Assembly: GCA_937879875.1 (NCBI GenBank)
Contig: CALFMN010000066.1
Span: forward strand, 1 to 17,688
DNA: 17,688 bases
Reading direction: 5' to 3'
Source: an uncultured Chloroflexota bacterium
GTDB lineage: Bacteria; Chloroflexota; Dehalococcoidia; CAUJGQ01
Position numbers and translations under genes: made by a program. The notes below the pieces were generated by a model. The model searched no databases. It worked only from the letters and a program-made list of their open reading frames with translations, and was not told the origin of the DNA. Shown one piece after another: positions 7,659 through 12,828 of this stretch. Numbering within the stretch: the stretch's first letter is position 1; every line of letters starts with the position of its first letter.

Positions 7659-8045
7659 CTAGCCGAGCACGGCCGTCACCTCACACTGCATCAGCATGCC
7701 GCCCGTGAGTTCGTACAGCAGCGTGTGCCGCGCCGGGCGGTCGTGCTCGTCCGGGAACATCTTCAGCCACTCGGCGTTGAGCGCCTGGCGGTACTGGTTG
7801 TCTTTGATGTAGACGGTCATGTGCGCCACGTCGTCGGGCGTGGCGCCGCCGGCCGTCAGCAGCGTGCGCAGGTTCTGGAACATCAGCTCTGCCTGCCGCT
7901 CCGGCTCGGGCGGCACGGTGCTGGTGGCCGGGTCCATGCCGGCGATGCCCGAGGAGAAGATCATGTTGCCGACGCGCACGCCCATCGGGATCGGCGCTGC
8001 GCCGTGTGTTACCCCCGGAACTTCGAGCACCTGACGTTTGCCCAT
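7659..8045 (-). CDS. RidA/YjgF-family enamine-imine deaminase
   Basis: Small protein of 128 aa covering the whole RidA fold. VGNMIFSSGIAGMDP (25-39) is the strand and loop after the N-terminus. QNLRTLLTAGGATPDDVAHMTVYI (57-80) is the conserved helix and strand. RPARHTL carries Arg106, equivalent to the substrate-binding Arg105 of RidA, and CEVTAVLG carries Glu122, equivalent to RidA Glu120. The start is ATG 8045, with GGAGG six bases upstream; the longer reading frame to 8099 gives an atypical Arg-rich extension. It is first in the cluster. In the 2-aminophenol and 3-hydroxyanthranilate meta-cleavage pathways the 2-aminomuconate deaminase is a member of this family, so a catabolic role is possible here. 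A general imine-scavenging role is the alternative. Confidence 0.9.
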   Translation of the reverse strand: MGKRQVLEVPGVTHGAAPIPMGVRVGNMIFSSGIAGMDPATSTVPPEPERQAELMFQNLRTLLTAGGATPDDVAHMTVYIKDNQYRQALNAEWLKMFPDEHDRPARHTLLYELTGGMLMQCEVTAVLG

Positions 8046-8102
8046 CGATCCCTCCGCGCGTCGTTCTCGGCGGGCGCCGCCGCATTCCCGGTTCCGCATC
8101 GC

Positions 8103-8149
8103 ATTCTACGGCGTTACGTCTCCTTGCGGCGGTTGCGAAAGCATAACGC
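8103..8149 (-). promoter_or_regulatory. Candidate promoter and activator site of the ridA-led cluster
   Basis: On the minus strand a -10-like TAGAAT lies at 8108-8103, with no good -35 at the usual distance, as expected for an activator-dependent promoter. Upstream of it, GTTGCGAAAGCATAAC (8132-8147) is a partial dyad of the LysR-site type, at about -36 to -51 from the predicted start near 8096. GCGTTA (8111-8116) and TAACGC (8144-8149) form a wider inverted repeat. No other structure or gene was seen in 8046-8240. Confidence 0.35.
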
Positions 8150-8240
8150 GAACGCCGCGGCCGCCGAATATCGCCCGCAGACGAGGCACACGTCATGGCG
8201 CACGGCGCGCGCAGCGTAGCGCCGCGATCCTTGCGCATCA

Positions 8241-8735
8241 ATGTACAATCCGTTCGTGAGAACTCACGGATCGTTACTGATCGACCTCTCCGTGCGCCAG
8301 CTCCGCGCCTTCGTCACGGTGGCGGACAGTAACTCATACGCCGAGGCGGCCGAACGGTTGCACTACACCGAACCGACGGTGCATGCGCAGATCAAGCGGC
8401 TGGAGGCCATGTTCGGGCGGCACCTGTTCGAGCGCTCCGGCCGGCGCGTGCATCTCACCGTGGAGAACCGGGCGCTGCCGCGCCGAGCGACAATTCTCGA
8501 ACGGCGCGCCGGCCTGTTGCGCGAGGTCGAGGGCTTTGCCGGCGCGATCACCGGCCACGTATGGATCAGCGAGTCGGGCGCGGGCGAACCACGCCCGGAG
8601 CGGCAGCGATTCGTGCGGTTTCTGCACGACGCGGTCGACGGACTCAGCACGAGCCTCTCCGGCGCTGCCGCGGACGAGCCAATCGCCGCGGGCACATCCC
8701 CTTCTGACCCCCGTCGGGCTATGCTGAAGGCGTAG
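8241..8735 (+). CDS. LysR-type regulator reduced to its DNA-binding half
   Basis: An open frame of 164 aa whose N-terminal part is a clear LysR winged helix-turn-helix: LSVRQLRAFVTVADSNSYAE (16-35), AAERLHYTEPTVHAQIKRLE, then FGRHLFERSGRRVHLT. The linker helix follows and ends in GHVWI, near residue 110. The effector-binding domain, normally about 190 residues, is absent. The remaining tail is short, and PERQRFVRFLHDAV resembles the very C-terminal helix of LysR proteins, so a large internal deletion is likely. It is divergent from the ridA-led catabolic cluster, the classic position for its regulator. The start may be ATG 8241 or GTG 8256; no ribosome site precedes either. It is either a pseudogene or a stand-alone DNA-binding protein. 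Confidence 0.65.
   Translation: MYNPFVRTHGSLLIDLSVRQLRAFVTVADSNSYAEAAERLHYTEPTVHAQIKRLEAMFGRHLFERSGRRVHLTVENRALPRRATILERRAGLLREVEGFAGAITGHVWISESGAGEPRPERQRFVRFLHDAVDGLSTSLSGAAADEPIAAGTSPSDPRRAMLKA
8244..8268 (+). promoter_or_regulatory. TACAAT box followed by a 14-base palindrome
   Basis: TACAAT (8244-8249) resembles a -10 element. It is followed by the perfect palindrome CGTGAGAACTCACG (8255-8268). If TACAAT is the -10, transcription would start near 8256, where an in-frame GTG of the LysR fragment begins, so leaderless translation and repression at the palindrome are conceivable. No convincing -35 was found. If ATG 8241 is the true start, this stretch is simply coding. Confidence 0.3.
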
Positions 8736-8798
8736 CGCGACAACGCCCGGCCTGTTGCCGCCGGCAGACATGCACCGGGCAGGAGTGCGGAGCGAGGC

Positions 8799-9908
8799 GT
8801 GGGCAATACCTTCGGTCAGCTTTTCCGCGTCACGACGTGGGGCGAGTCGCACGGCGTGGCGATCGGCGCGATCATCGACGGCTGCCCGTCGCTGCTGCCG
8901 CTCTCTGAGGCCGACATCCAGCCCGAGCTGGATCGCCGCGCCCCCGGCCAGAGCGCGCTTGTCACCCAGCGCAAAGAGTCGGATACCGTCCAGATCATGA
9001 GCGGCATCTTCGAAGGACGCACGCTGGGCACGCCGATCAGCCTGCTGATCCGCAACGAAGACATGCGCCCCGGCGACTACCGCGAGGTGCAGGAGAAGTA
9101 CCGCCCCAGCCACGCCGACTACACCTACGACGCCAAGTACGGCATCCGCGACTGGCGGGGCGGCGGCCGCACCAGCGCCCGCGAGACGGCCGGGCGGGTG
9201 GCCGCGGGCGCCGTGGCCCGCAAGCTGCTTTGCGAACAGGCGGGCGTGGAGATCGTCGCCTGGGTTTCGAAAGTCGCTCAGATCAGCGTCGAGTGCGACG
9301 TCGAAGCGGTGACGCGCGACGCGGTGGAGCGCACGCCGATCCGCTGCCCCGACCCGGCCACGGCCGCACACATGATCGCGGCGGTCGAGGCGGCGCGCAA
9401 GGACGGCAACTCGCTCGGCGGCGTCGTCTCCTGCGCCGTACGCGGCGTGCCGCCGGGCTGGGGCGAGCCCGTCTTCGACCGGTTGGAGGCGGACCTGGCG
9501 AAGGGGATGTTGAGCCTGCCGGCCAGCAAAGGCTTCGAGATCGGCTCCGGCTTCGGCGGCACCGACCTCACCGGCAGCGAGCACAACGACCCGTTCTATA
9601 TGGAGGGCGAGCGTGTGCGCACCCGCACGAACCGCAGCGGCGGCGTGCAGGGCGGCATCAGCAACGGCGAGACGGTCCACTTCCGCGTCGCCTTCAAGCC
9701 GACGGCCACGATCATGCGCGAGCAGGCAACTGTGAGCCGCGAGCACGAAGGCACGACGATCCAGGGTCGCGGCCGCCACGACCCCTGCGTGCTGCCCCGC
9801 GCCGTGCCGATGGTCGAGGCGATGGCCGCGCTGGTGCTGGCCGACCACATGCTGCGCCAGCGGGCCCTCATCCTCACCCCCTTCCCCTCTCCTTCTCCCA
9901 ATGTGTAA
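8799..9908 (+). CDS. aroC: Chorismate synthase
   Basis: Last step of the shikimate pathway: converts 5-enolpyruvylshikimate-3-phosphate to chorismate using reduced FMN, in the cytoplasm. It is full length at 369 aa. Signatures in order are GNTFGQLFRVTTWGESHG (2-19), RPGDYREVQEKYRPSHADYT, the GGGRTSARETAGRVAAGA block, DGNSLGGVV, GFEIGSGFGG, SGGVQGGISNG and GRHDPCVLPRAVPMVEAMAA. The start is GTG 8799 with GGAG upstream, giving the canonical GNTFG N-terminus. The last dozen residues (about ILTPFPSPSPNV) are unlike the family; they and the TAA stop (9906-9908) are encoded by the left arm and inner stem of palindromic repeat copy B. No other aro genes are nearby, so it appears to be a single-gene unit. 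Confidence 0.97.
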   Translation: MGNTFGQLFRVTTWGESHGVAIGAIIDGCPSLLPLSEADIQPELDRRAPGQSALVTQRKESDTVQIMSGIFEGRTLGTPISLLIRNEDMRPGDYREVQEKYRPSHADYTYDAKYGIRDWRGGGRTSARETAGRVAAGAVARKLLCEQAGVEIVAWVSKVAQISVECDVEAVTRDAVERTPIRCPDPATAAHMIAAVEAARKDGNSLGGVVSCAVRGVPPGWGEPVFDRLEADLAKGMLSLPASKGFEIGSGFGGTDLTGSEHNDPFYMEGERVRTRTNRSGGVQGGISNGETVHFRVAFKPTATIMREQATVSREHEGTTIQGRGRHDPCVLPRAVPMVEAMAALVLADHMLRQRALILTPFPSPSPNV

Positions 9909-9948
9909 TCGCGCGGAGCGCGATGTCGAATAGCGAGAAGGAGAGGGG
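9884..9948. repeat. Nested palindromic repeat, copy B
   Basis: A perfect 14-base outer inverted repeat CCCCTCTCCTTCTC (9884-9897) and GAGAAGGAGAGGGG (9935-9948) encloses the perfect hairpin ATCGCGC-gga-GCGCGAT (9908-9924). Its inner hairpin is identical in both stems to copy A. The left arm lies in the aroC reading frame and the aroC stop codon touches the inner hairpin. As RNA it could also act as a factor-independent 3-prime end for aroC, although no U-run follows. Confidence 0.9.
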
Positions 9949-9997
9949 CGATCCTGGGAAGGAAACGCGGTGCGGCGGCGGGTTAGCAACGGATTGC

Positions 9998-10020
9998 AGG
10001 GGCGCACGGCGTGCGCCCTT
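9998..10020. repeat. GC-rich hairpin downstream of aroC
   Basis: GGGCGCAC (10000-10007) and GTGCGCCC (10011-10018) form a perfect stem with a three-base loop. It extends to ten pairs with a G-U and an A-U pair. It sits in the 275-base gene-free stretch 9909-10183 between convergent genes, so it could end transcription from aroC, but no T-run follows. The short GGGGCGC-type palindrome is also a common dispersed-repeat style. Confidence 0.6.
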
Positions 10021-10095
10021 CGCGCCATCAAGCGCGACCCACCGCGCGCCGGGAAACCCGATACCCCGCGAATCGCTCCACACCAAATCGCCCCT

Positions 10096-10153
10096 GCTCT
10101 CCCATACGCTCGTCGCAGGCGACAGGTCTCCTAACGCCCGCGTATGGGAGAGC
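10096..10153. repeat. Nested palindromic repeat, copy C (variant)
   Basis: A perfect 13-base inverted repeat GCTCTCCCATACG (10096-10108) and CGTATGGGAGAGC (10141-10153) encloses a small hairpin GTCGC-ag-GCGAC (10112-10123). The CTCTCCC/GGGAGAG arms resemble copies A and B, but the inner hairpin differs. The left flank ATCGCCCCT (10087-10095) is the reverse complement of the right flank of copy B (AGGGGCGAT), so B and C face each other. Confidence 0.85.
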
Positions 10154-10183
10154 GAGGTGGGGAAATGCGGACCGCGCCGAGGG

Positions 10184-10633
10184 CTACGCCGACGCCGCCC
10201 GTGCCACGCCGCGTTCGCAGAACTCGACGGGCGAATCGGCAGCGCCGCGGGCGCGGGCGATCTCATACTCGACGGCGCACTCGTTGCAGAAGGTCAAACG
10301 CTCATAGCGGACACTGCCGATGGCCCGGCGCGGCGCCTGGCAGCGATGGCAGGTCAGCGAACTGCGCGGGTCCACGCCGCGCGCTGCATCCTCGTCGACG
10401 AACAGGCGCATCACGACGCGGATCGCCTCGATCTGGCCTGGCGTCAACGCTCTGCCGACCTGGACGGCACGTTGCGCGGGCGGGGGCGCGGCCAGGCGGC
10501 GCGTGGCTTCGCGCGCCGGCGCCGCGGAGCCCTCCACCTCGGGCTCGAGTTCGTCCTGCTCGGGGACGCCCCACCAGCCTTTCTGGCGGGGGCGCTCGAC
10601 GGTGCAAGAGGCCTTGAACGCACGACGAGACAT
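10184..10633 (-). CDS. Small zinc-ribbon protein under riboswitch control
   Basis: Protein of 149 aa that I do not recognise as a named family. The start is ATG 10633 with AGGAGG nine bases upstream; the longer open frame to 10822 would read through the terminator and riboswitch and is not credible. Residues 10-60 are polar and probably disordered. Residues 63-82 (LTPGQIEAIRVVMRLFVDED) look helical. Residues 94-119 contain a Cys4 ribbon, C95-x2-C98, 17 residues, C116-x2-C119, flanked by VRYERLTFCNECAVEYEI. This looks like a treble-clef or ribbon zinc site for nucleic-acid or protein binding. The leader upstream carries a c-di-AMP riboswitch and a terminator, so expression should respond to c-di-AMP. 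Function is unknown. Confidence 0.75.
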   Translation of the reverse strand: MSRRAFKASCTVERPRQKGWWGVPEQDELEPEVEGSAAPAREATRRLAAPPPAQRAVQVGRALTPGQIEAIRVVMRLFVDEDAARGVDPRSSLTCHRCQAPRRAIGSVRYERLTFCNECAVEYEIARARGAADSPVEFCERGVARAASA

Positions 10634-10644
10634 TGAAGACAGCC

Positions 10645-10701
10645 TCCTCTCCCCGCGGCGCGCGTCTGCGGCCGCGCAACGAGCGCCAGGACAGGAGAGG
10701 A
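10645..10701 (-). promoter_or_regulatory. Possible ribosome-site-masking pairing in the leader
   Basis: In the leader between the terminator and the start codon, the mRNA segment TCCTCTCC (minus strand, 10701-10694) is complementary over eight bases to GGAGAGGA (10652-10645), which overlaps the AGGAGG ribosome site of the zinc-ribbon gene. If formed, this hairpin would reduce translation. It is seen as complementarity only. Confidence 0.3.
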
Positions 10702-10732
10702 CGGCTTGACCGCGATCAGCACCGACGGCAAC

Positions 10733-10759
10733 AAAAAAACCGAGGGCAGCAGCCCCCGG
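10733..10759 (-). terminator. Intrinsic terminator of the riboswitch expression platform
   Basis: On the minus strand CCGGGGGC, loop TGCT and GCCCTCGG form an eight-pair stem (one G-U) directly followed by seven T residues (10739-10733), a textbook Rho-independent terminator. It lies about 15 bases after the riboswitch core and 100 bases before the zinc-ribbon start codon. An alternative hairpin CCGGC-ATGG-GCCGG (10769-10756) uses the 5-prime half of the terminator stem, so the two are mutually exclusive and it could act as a weak antiterminator. Confidence 0.92.
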
Positions 10760-10774
10760 CCCATGCCGGCGGAA

Positions 10775-10912
10775 CTTCCTCCCTTGAACGCCTACGAGGT
10801 TAGCTGTCGGGTTCGGCCTCAAGAGATTGGCCTATCCGCCCGAAGGCGGAATTCACCCCAGAAAGTGGGTCCCCCGTTGCCGCAACGCGGCATTCGGCGC
10901 TGGCGCTCTTCA
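10775..10912 (-). promoter_or_regulatory. ydaO-yuaA type cyclic-di-AMP riboswitch
   Basis: Reading the minus strand from about 10912, conserved blocks of the ydaO motif occur in order and at normal spacing: GGGGGACCCA, TGGGGTGAAT, a variable hairpin CCGCC-ttcg-GGCGG, ATAGG, a short stem, then CCGAACCCGACAGCTAACCT, CGTAGGCGTT and GGGAGGAA. These match the B. subtilis ydaO aptamer almost base for base in the conserved positions. The class binds c-di-AMP and usually turns genes off when ligand is bound, typically genes for wall hydrolases, osmolyte or potassium transport. It is followed by an intrinsic terminator, which indicates transcriptional control. The gene downstream is the 149-aa zinc-ribbon protein. 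Confidence 0.95.
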
Positions 10913-10923
10913 GTTGTACCCCC

Positions 10924-10954
10924 ATGCTATGAACGGCGTTCGCGCCCTGTCAAG
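10924..10954 (-). promoter_or_regulatory. Sigma-70-type promoter of the riboswitch transcript
   Basis: On the minus strand a perfect -35 TTGACA (10954-10949) is followed after 18 bases by TAGCAT (10929-10924), four of six matches to the -10 consensus. The start would be near 10917, a few bases before the aptamer. The divergent promoter at 12791-12820 has the same -10 and spacing. Confidence 0.75.
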
Positions 10955-10986
10955 GGCAGGAATCTGGCAATAGACGGAAAAGCTGC

Positions 10987-11181
10987 TCACGCCGCCGGGC
11001 CAGAGCCGCGCAGCTTGCCGCGCTCGGCGTGGTACTCCACGAAGCGCAGCAGCGCCGCGAAGGGCAACGCGCAGAGCAGAGCGATCAGCCCGGCGACCCA
11101 GTAGGTGCCGCTGAGGATGAGCAAGATGCCGATGGCGATGGCGAAGGAGAGGCCGACGATCGCGCTGATCCGGCCGATCAC
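10987..11181 (-). CDS. Small two-helix membrane protein
   Basis: A 64-aa frame with two hydrophobic segments, about residues 5-23 (ISAIVGLSFAIAIGILLIL) and 27-46 (YWVAGLIALLCALPFAALLR), then a charged tail VEYHAERGKLRGSG. Start GTG 11181 has no clear ribosome site. The frame is open 18 codons further upstream and reads plausibly (DSNIPIGVV) but holds no standard start, so a rare ATT start or a leaderless transcript is possible. It lies between the tRNA and the riboswitch promoter. Function is unknown, and coding status rests on the hydrophobic pattern. Confidence 0.5.
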   Translation of the reverse strand: MIGRISAIVGLSFAIAIGILLILSGTYWVAGLIALLCALPFAALLRFVEYHAERGKLRGSGPAA

Positions 11182-11310
11182 GACGCCGATGGGAATGTTG
11201 CTATCCGTGACGCAGGCTCCCGTGTAGTGCGACGGTTATCCGATGGGCGACCAGGCCGCAACGGAGCCGGCGTGCGGCGTCTCCCCGATCGCGCCCGTAT
11301 TGGTCGCCGC

Positions 11311-11387
11311 TGGTCGGGGTGGCCCGACTTGAACGGGCGGCCTCCTGCTCCCAAAGCAGGCGCTCTGCCAAACTGAGCTACACCCCG
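11311..11387 (-). tRNA. tRNA-Pro (anticodon UGG)
   Basis: The minus strand folds as a complete cloverleaf. The acceptor stem CGGGGTG pairs with CACCCCG. The D-arm is GCTC-AGTTTGGCA-GAGC. The anticodon stem CCTGC/GCAGG holds loop TTTGGGA (anticodon TGG, 11353-11351). The T-arm is GCCCG-TTCAAGT-CGGGC, followed by discriminator A. The 3-prime CCA is encoded (11313-11311). It begins only 17 bases after the dihydroorotate-dehydrogenase-like gene on the same strand, so it may be released from a shared transcript. Confidence 0.97.
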
Positions 11388-11404
11388 TGGCCCGTGCGCT
11401 CAGG

Positions 11405-12256
11405 CTATCCCCTGCTCCTGCCGGGGTCAAGGTTGGAAGCCTCGCCGGCGAGATCCGCCGCGATTTGCGCGGCGAGCGTGGGATCGCGGAACAGCGCGCT
11501 GCCAGCCTGCACGGCGCACGCGCCGGCCGCGAAGTAGGCTCGCGCCGCGGCAACCGCATCGACGCCGCCGCAGGCGATCAGCGGCGCCACGCCGGCGCCA
11601 GCGAGTTCCATGACGAGACGCAAGGTCAGCGGCAGGGTCGCGGGGCCGGCGAGCAGAAGCTGCTCGTGCGGTTGTCCCGCCCGCCGCGCCGGCCAGCCAT
11701 GGGCCGCCACGATCGCGTCGGCTCCAGCGTCGAGCGCGGCGAAGGCTTCGGCGCGCGCATCGGGCAGCGCTGGCAGCTTGACGAGCAGCGGCAAGGCGGC
11801 GACCGCTGCCACCGCGGCAGCGCCTTCTGCCAGACTGCCAGCCGCACCCGCCGGTGCCGGATACGGCGTGACCTCGATGGCGGCAACACCGCTTATGGCA
11901 TCGAGGTCTGCCGCCATGCCTGCCAGTGAACGAGGGTTGTCGGCGGCGATGCTGACAACGACCGGCAGTCCCAGGCCGGCCCAGCTCCCGGCGCTCGCGG
12001 CCAGCTCGCGCTCGAAACCGCGGTTCGGCAGGCCGCTCGCATAGAGCACGCCGCCGGCCGCTTCGGCGACGGCCGGCAATGCGCCGCGTCCGCGCGGCTC
12101 CGGCGTGATGGTGTGCGTCACCAGCGCGCCGACGCCGCGCAGCCAGGCTCGCTGCGCTGCGGAGGCACCGCGGCCGAAGCAGCCGGCCGCGATCATTACC
12201 GGCGAGACGAGTTCAAGCGTTGCGCCGCGTCGGCCACCGATGACGATGGGAGGCAA
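11405..12256 (-). CDS. Dihydroorotate-dehydrogenase-like flavoprotein, atypical active site
   Basis: TIM-barrel protein of 283 aa with the outline of class 1 PyrD. SPVMIAAGCFG (18-28) corresponds to the NP(V)ILASGTFG strand, GALVTHTITPEPRGR to GA(I)VTKSITLKPR, ASGLPNRGFE to IGLQNPG, LLVKLPAL to the VKLSP strand, and the late block IACGGVDAVAAARAYFAAGA, followed by CAVQAGSALFRDP, to the FMN phosphate site. However, the EVNISCPN segment with the catalytic Cys/Ser reads EVTPYPAPAG, the Lys after GA(I)VT is His, and the conserved TNT motif is missing. True dihydroorotate oxidation is therefore doubtful. It starts with TTG at 12256, justified by AGGAGG six bases upstream, and has no pyr neighbours. 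Confidence 0.75.
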   Translation of the reverse strand: MPPIVIGGRRGATLELVSPVMIAAGCFGRGASAAQRAWLRGVGALVTHTITPEPRGRGALPAVAEAAGGVLYASGLPNRGFERELAASAGSWAGLGLPVVVSIAADNPRSLAGMAADLDAISGVAAIEVTPYPAPAGAAGSLAEGAAAVAAVAALPLLVKLPALPDARAEAFAALDAGADAIVAAHGWPARRAGQPHEQLLLAGPATLPLTLRLVMELAGAGVAPLIACGGVDAVAAARAYFAAGACAVQAGSALFRDPTLAAQIAADLAGEASNLDPGRSRG

Positions 12257-12322
12257 CGGCTACCTCCTCTCCGCGCCCGTCAGATCTGCCGAGGCGCCGA
12301 GGCCCCGGGACATGAGACATGA

Positions 12323-12353
12323 AACGAGGGACGCCGGCGTGGCGCCCCTCGTT
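12323..12353 (-). terminator. Probable terminator after the HHWR zinc protein gene
   Basis: AACGAGGGACGCC (12323-12335) and GGCGCCCCTCGTT (12341-12353) form a 13-base stem with one mismatch and a five-base loop. On the minus strand it starts 22 bases after the zinc-protein stop and ends in TTT, so it is a plausible but U-poor terminator. It separates that gene from the dehydrogenase-like gene. Confidence 0.7.
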
Positions 12354-12375
12354 CTCGCTGCTGCCGCGCTGCCGC

Positions 12376-12714
12376 CTAGTCGAGCCGGTTGCGGAAGCCG
12401 CTGCCGAGCAGACTGCCGAGCGTATCCTCGGAGATGGGCGTGGCAGCCGCGGCGGCGGGAACGTCTGCTACCACGTTGTTATTGCGGCCGCGGCCGCGCC
12501 AGCGGTTGCCGTCGCTGCTGTCGCTCTCCCAGATCGAGTCCGTCGACGAGTTCTGGAACTCGCGCACGGCGCCGCAGCGCTTGCAGGTGCCGACGCTGGT
12601 TGCGCCGTTTGGCGATGCGATGCGCCAGTGGTGCTGGCAAACGGGCTCAAGCTCTTCGCCCGCCTGCTCGGGCAGCACCGAATTTGGTGCATCAAGGGTA
12701 ATGCTCTCCAGCAT
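12376..12714 (-). CDS. Small zinc-binding protein, HHWRIASPNG type
   Basis: Protein of 112 aa with a compact metal site: C26, H28/H29, C44 and C47 in the segment CQHHWRIASPNG followed by GTCKRCGAVREF. Similar short proteins with HHW and CKRCG are seen in Chloroflexota and related GC-rich bacteria as uncharacterised proteins; this is from memory of the family. The C-terminal 60 residues are polar and low-complexity (Ser/Asp, then Asn and Ala runs). The start is ATG 12714 with GGGAGGA eight bases upstream. It is transcribed divergently from the SufR-like gene. No function is known. Confidence 0.85.
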   Translation of the reverse strand: MLESITLDAPNSVLPEQAGEELEPVCQHHWRIASPNGATSVGTCKRCGAVREFQNSSTDSIWESDSSDGNRWRGRGRNNNVVADVPAAAAATPISEDTLGSLLGSGFRNRLD

Positions 12715-12775
12715 GCCATTTTCCTCCCGACCACCACCCTCGCCGGGCTGGGTCCAGGGCCAAACGGCCCCTGTT

Positions 12776-12820
12776 ATCAGGTAACGCCTGATGCTATCAT
12801 GTTGTCCCCGTGCGCGTCAA
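12776..12820 (-). promoter_or_regulatory. Promoter with overlapping palindrome, zinc protein gene
   Basis: On the minus strand -35 TTGACG (12820-12815), an 18-base spacer and TAGCAT (12796-12791), preceded by TG as in an extended -10, form a promoter with a start near 12784. The palindrome ATCAGG-N5-CCTGAT (12776-12781 and 12787-12792) covers the edge of the -10 and the start site, a typical repressor position. The leader also contains a hairpin at 12755-12773. Confidence 0.6.
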
Positions 12821-12828
12821 GGATTATA

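Noticed and set aside
8334..10031. 565-codon minus-strand frame across aroC
   Set aside because: Antisense shadow of aroC, the LysR fragment and the repeat; low-complexity Ala/Arg/His composition and no recognisable domain.
5294..10153. CRISPR array from the repeated palindromes
   Set aside because: The copies are few, unevenly spaced and palindromic over their full length, with no regular spacers and no cas genes.
9230..10636. 468-codon plus-strand frame over aroC and the zinc-ribbon gene
   Set aside because: Out of frame with aroC and antisense to the zinc-ribbon gene, and it crosses three palindromes; no domain seen.
10184..10822. Longer version of the zinc-ribbon protein starting at 10822
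   Set aside because: It would translate the riboswitch 3-prime end and the terminator; ATG 10633 has a good ribosome site.
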